From contig NZ_KQ033919.1 of the NCBI RefSeq assembly GCF_000969825.1, positions 424,030 through 488,029 on the forward strand: 64,000 nt of DNA, given 5' to 3'. The translations under genes and the position numbers were made by a program. The DNA comes from Parabacteroides gordonii MS-1 = DSM 23371. Its GTDB lineage: Bacteria; Bacteroidota; Bacteroidia; Bacteroidales; Tannerellaceae. This document shows positions 61,503 through 64,000 of the stretch, piece by piece. Within the stretch, counting starts at the first letter, position 1. Each line of letters starts with the position of its first letter. The notes under the pieces are model-generated. The model did no database searches. It was not told where the DNA came from and was given only the letters and a program-made list of their open reading frames with translations.

Positions 61503-62351
61503 ATGAAGACAATCTTATTATTCATCTTTACCTTCTTTTTCTTTTGTGGCCAGGCAGCCGACAAAGTCTATTATACCGAAGCAGACCGGGCTGTCTTTGA
61601 CCGCTATCTCTCAACCATGCTGACCGACAAATCCTTGCCCACCGGCGAGTTGATGGTTAAGACCGCCCGTTTCTTCCTGGGCGTTCCCTATGTGGCTGCC
61701 ACGTTGGAGAAGGAGCCGGAAGGACTGGTGATCAACCTGCGGGAAATGGATTGTATGACCCTGGTGGAAAATACGGTTGCCCTGACAAGAACCCTGCAAA
61801 GTGCTTCTCCTTCCTTCGATATGTTCTGTAAGACGCTGCAATCCCTTCGCTATCGCAACGGAGAGATCGACGACTATACGAGCCGCCTTCATTATACGAC
61901 CGACTGGATATTCGAGAACGAACAAAGAGGTTTCCTGAAAGATGTAACCCACGGGATCGGAGGGGTATCCCTTCCGGTATCAGTCTCCTTCATGTCTACC
62001 CACCCGGATAGTTACAAACCGTTGAAGGAGAATCCGTCGTTGGTAGCAAAGATCGCTTCGAAAGAAAAGGAGATCAGCGCCCGTCCTTATTATTATATTC
62101 CCGAATCGGAAATCGACAAGCTGGCATCCGGCATAAAAGAAGGCGATATCGTCTGCTTTGTCACCACGATAAAAGGCTTGGATATATCGCATGTCGGTGT
62201 GATTTGCCGGGTAGGAGAGAAGCTGACCTTCGTCCACGCTTCCACGACACAGAAGAAAGTGATCGTCAATGAGGCACCTTTGCAGGAATATGTCGAAGGC
62301 ATCAAACGGAACAGCGGGATAATGGTTGTCCGTCCGCAGGCAAATCATTGA
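61503..62351 (+). CDS. DUF1460 (NlpC/P60-like amidase) exported protein
   Basis: 282 residues with a signal peptide (ending GQAADK). VINLREMDCMTLVENTVAL carries the nucleophile Cys and LDISHVGVICRVG the His of the NlpC/P60-like papain fold; the family has been described as N-acetylmuramoyl-L-alanine amidase-like. It probably cuts peptidoglycan stem peptides in the periplasm. It follows uvrB by 14 bases and converges on the DUF5686 gene with a 7-base overlap of the stops. Confidence 0.9.
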   Translation: MKTILLFIFTFFFFCGQAADKVYYTEADRAVFDRYLSTMLTDKSLPTGELMVKTARFFLGVPYVAATLEKEPEGLVINLREMDCMTLVENTVALTRTLQSASPSFDMFCKTLQSLRYRNGEIDDYTSRLHYTTDWIFENEQRGFLKDVTHGIGGVSLPVSVSFMSTHPDSYKPLKENPSLVAKIASKEKEISARPYYYIPESEIDKLASGIKEGDIVCFVTTIKGLDISHVGVICRVGEKLTFVHASTTQKKVIVNEAPLQEYVEGIKRNSGIMVVRPQANH

Positions 62352-64000
62352 AACAATTCGAAGGCGAACTTGATGCCGATATTCTGATATTTCCACCTGT
62401 CGAACCCGGCAAAGGCGGCAACGTTGAAGATATGGTTACCGAAACCATATCCGACTTCCGTGTAGCTGGGTAACACCGGTGTCCACAACTGGCTGAAGTA
62501 AAATCGTTCGGACAGGATATATTTGGATGTCTTTTTCTTGAACAACTGCGACAGGATAAAAGGACTTTCGTACATCAGATGCCCTTGCACGTACTTGTCG
62601 GAGGCATTGAACCAGAAACTTCTCAGTTGGTTGAATACCCCGCCGAACTCATCTCCCCACGATTCCGGGAATTGCCTGCGGGAGAAATAACGGAAGTCCG
62701 CAAAGTAAATCGACTTCGGATTCAGGTACACCCCGCCGCTGAGGTGATAATTCAGTTTCCGGGACAATCCCAGCGGGATGCTTTGATGGATGTCGGCTTC
62801 TATACGCGCATAGTCACCCGTACTTTTGCCTACTCCGGGGATGGCACGGGCAAACTCTACGGATATGGTCGGATAGTGGGAATAGAGGTACTCCTTCCGG
62901 TATCCGTCCATCCAGTAATACTGGCGGGGCGTATAGGATATTCCGATCACAGGGGTAAAATCGTGGTAATTCTCGTTGATCAGTTCTTCCACTCCCTCTC
63001 CCGGATCGGGTATTTCACTTTTTTTCTTTACCGGAATGCGGCGGTGGTACGTGACGCCTGCCCACAACTGAAAGCCGTTGAACAACTCTATATTATTTCG
63101 TATTTCCGCATAGTAATGTTTAAAATACTCCAGGTTAAGGTCGTCGAAGTTGAAGGATGAATCCTTTAACTGCTCGTTGATATCCTTCATGATGGCGGAC
63201 GAGTAGCTCTCGTTGCCGTTACCGAAAGAGATGCTGAGTATTCCCTTCTTCTCCGGTTGGTATTCCCAGTCGCCGTTTACGCTGAAAAATATTTCCTTTC
63301 TTTTGAATACGAAACCGACATCCGGACGGAAACGGATCTGGCGGTCTTTGTCGAATGTCTTACTGATGCGCAGGCGTTGCCTGTAAGTGATACCGTTGTG
63401 TCCCGAATATCCTAACTGGAACGGGTTGAAGATTCCCGAATATTTGAGACGGGTCGTTTTATAATCCATGCTCATCGTATTGGTGAACTTTTCCGTCAGC
63501 TTCAGATATTTGGTGATATTTGCGGTGTCTGTCTCCTGCTGGGTTTCCTTGTCGACTATCTCGTACAGCTTGTTTTCTTCCGGGGTCAGCGGAAGGTCGC
63601 GTTCCTTATTCCAGAAAGCCGTATCGCGGATAATAGGTACGGTGTCTGAGGATAGTTTATAGTATCCGGTGAGGTCTAACGATCTCCATTTCTTACTTTC
63701 GTTATCTTCTTCTACCCATTCGACGGCGTTGTATTTGAAAGATGAGTGATAGCTGGTCGCGATCACGTTCCCCAGCACGTGGTAGCGAAGGAACAGGCTG
63801 GCTTTGTCCGGGAGGATGAAGCGGCGGTAGTCCCTGCCGAACGTCATTACCAGGTTGAACTCTGCGAAGTCGAAACGCCCGTTCACATCTATCTTGTCGA
63901 TGATCCATGATTTATCGCGGATATACAGGTCGCCGCAGACCAGCTTCTGGCTCCACAGCTTAGGCATAAACCTGATTTTATATATCTTCAGTCCGGTAGA
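62345..64000 (-). CDS. DUF5686 outer-membrane protein (5' end outside window)
   Basis: The frame is open beyond the ATG at 63967 to the window edge, so the gene begins outside; 552 C-terminal codons are seen. Large barrel-like sequence with many aromatic strands: GYSGHNGITYRQRLRIS, FRPDVGFVFKRKEIFFSVNG, YTEVGYGFGNHIFNVAAFAG, ending FAFELFQ, with the final Phe region expected for barrel insertion. It matches the C-terminal part of DUF5686 proteins, which usually start with a carboxypeptidase-regulatory-like domain. Function unknown. Confidence 0.85.
   Translation of the reverse strand, partial: STGLKIYKIRFMPKLWSQKLVCGDLYIRDKSWIIDKIDVNGRFDFAEFNLVMTFGRDYRRFILPDKASLFLRYHVLGNVIATSYHSSFKYNAVEWVEEDNESKKWRSLDLTGYYKLSSDTVPIIRDTAFWNKERDLPLTPEENKLYEIVDKETQQETDTANITKYLKLTEKFTNTMSMDYKTTRLKYSGIFNPFQLGYSGHNGITYRQRLRISKTFDKDRQIRFRPDVGFVFKRKEIFFSVNGDWEYQPEKKGILSISFGNGNESYSSAIMKDINEQLKDSSFNFDDLNLEYFKHYYAEIRNNIELFNGFQLWAGVTYHRRIPVKKKSEIPDPGEGVEELINENYHDFTPVIGISYTPRQYYWMDGYRKEYLYSHYPTISVEFARAIPGVGKSTGDYARIEADIHQSIPLGLSRKLNYHLSGGVYLNPKSIYFADFRYFSRRQFPESWGDEFGGVFNQLRSFWFNASDKYVQGHLMYESPFILSQLFKKKTSKYILSERFYFSQLWTPVLPSYTEVGYGFGNHIFNVAAFAGFDRWKYQNIGIKFAFELFQ

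Noticed and set aside
1-64000. Mobile elements and integrases
   Set aside because: No transposase, integrase, relaxase or terminal inverted repeat with target duplication was found; the PUL has no visible mobility genes at its ends.

Overview
The window reads as chromosomal DNA of a gut Bacteroidales bacterium, most likely a Parabacteroides-type species. The order is well supported: several promoters have the Bacteroidetes -7 box TAnnTTTG, there is a SusC/SusD pair, there are many Bacteroidales-only families (DUF4136, DUF4199, DUF5686, DUF5856, DUF5916), and the small SRP RNA and lipoprotein signals fit. The genus is an inference. Both ends cut through genes: a GH2 glycosidase on the left and a DUF5686 outer-membrane protein on the right.

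Layout. 1-7.3 kb: GH2 enzyme, small envelope proteins (OmpA-type lipoprotein, DUF4136 lipoprotein, beta-barrel protein), a degenerate stretch with small ORFs and remnants. 7.3-12.8 kb (minus strand): a metallophosphoesterase lipoprotein, then an inositol-phospholipid operon (myo-inositol-phosphate synthase, nucleotidyltransferase, ATP-grasp protein, CDP-alcohol phosphatidyltransferase, HAD hydrolase). 13.2-20.2 kb: RRM RNA-binding protein, outer-membrane protein, ApbE, IlvD-family dehydratase, MntP, GT2 and DUF4199. 20.2-20.5 kb: SRP RNA plus tRNA-Thr(TGT) cassette with its own promoter and terminator. 20.9-24.6 kb: PurF-like protein lacking the glutaminase cysteine, PepT, GcvT.

25.7-41.4 kb is the accessory highlight: a ten-gene, one-strand polysaccharide-utilisation locus (FucI-type isomerase, DHDPS/NanA-family aldolase, exported YhcH-family lipoprotein, SusC, SusD, Asp-box propeller protein, nine-repeat FG-GAP protein, AraB-type ribulokinase, SSS symporter, LacI regulator). 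A consensus Bacteroides promoter sits in front of it, with three copies of a 12-bp CG-centred operator at about 63-bp spacing, the first between the -33 and -7 boxes. The gene content fits catabolism of 3-deoxy-D-manno-octulosonate (Kdo): aldolase to pyruvate + D-arabinose, isomerase to D-ribulose, kinase to D-ribulose 5-phosphate. This is an inference, but it explains the whole set better than fucose, sialic acid or D-arabinan do.

41.5-64 kb: small cytosolic proteins, a 22-bp tandem repeat, a threonine operon (thrA, ApgM-type homoserine-kinase analogue, thrC) with a possible attenuating leader, a HEPN/MNT toxin-antitoxin pair, an EmrAB-type efflux pair divergent from a MocR regulator, an aminotransferase, an EamA exporter, CutC, DUF5916, PspC, UvrB, DUF1460 amidase-like protein and DUF5686. 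I saw no CRISPR array, insertion sequence, integrase or rRNA. All calls are from reading the sequence; no database search was run.
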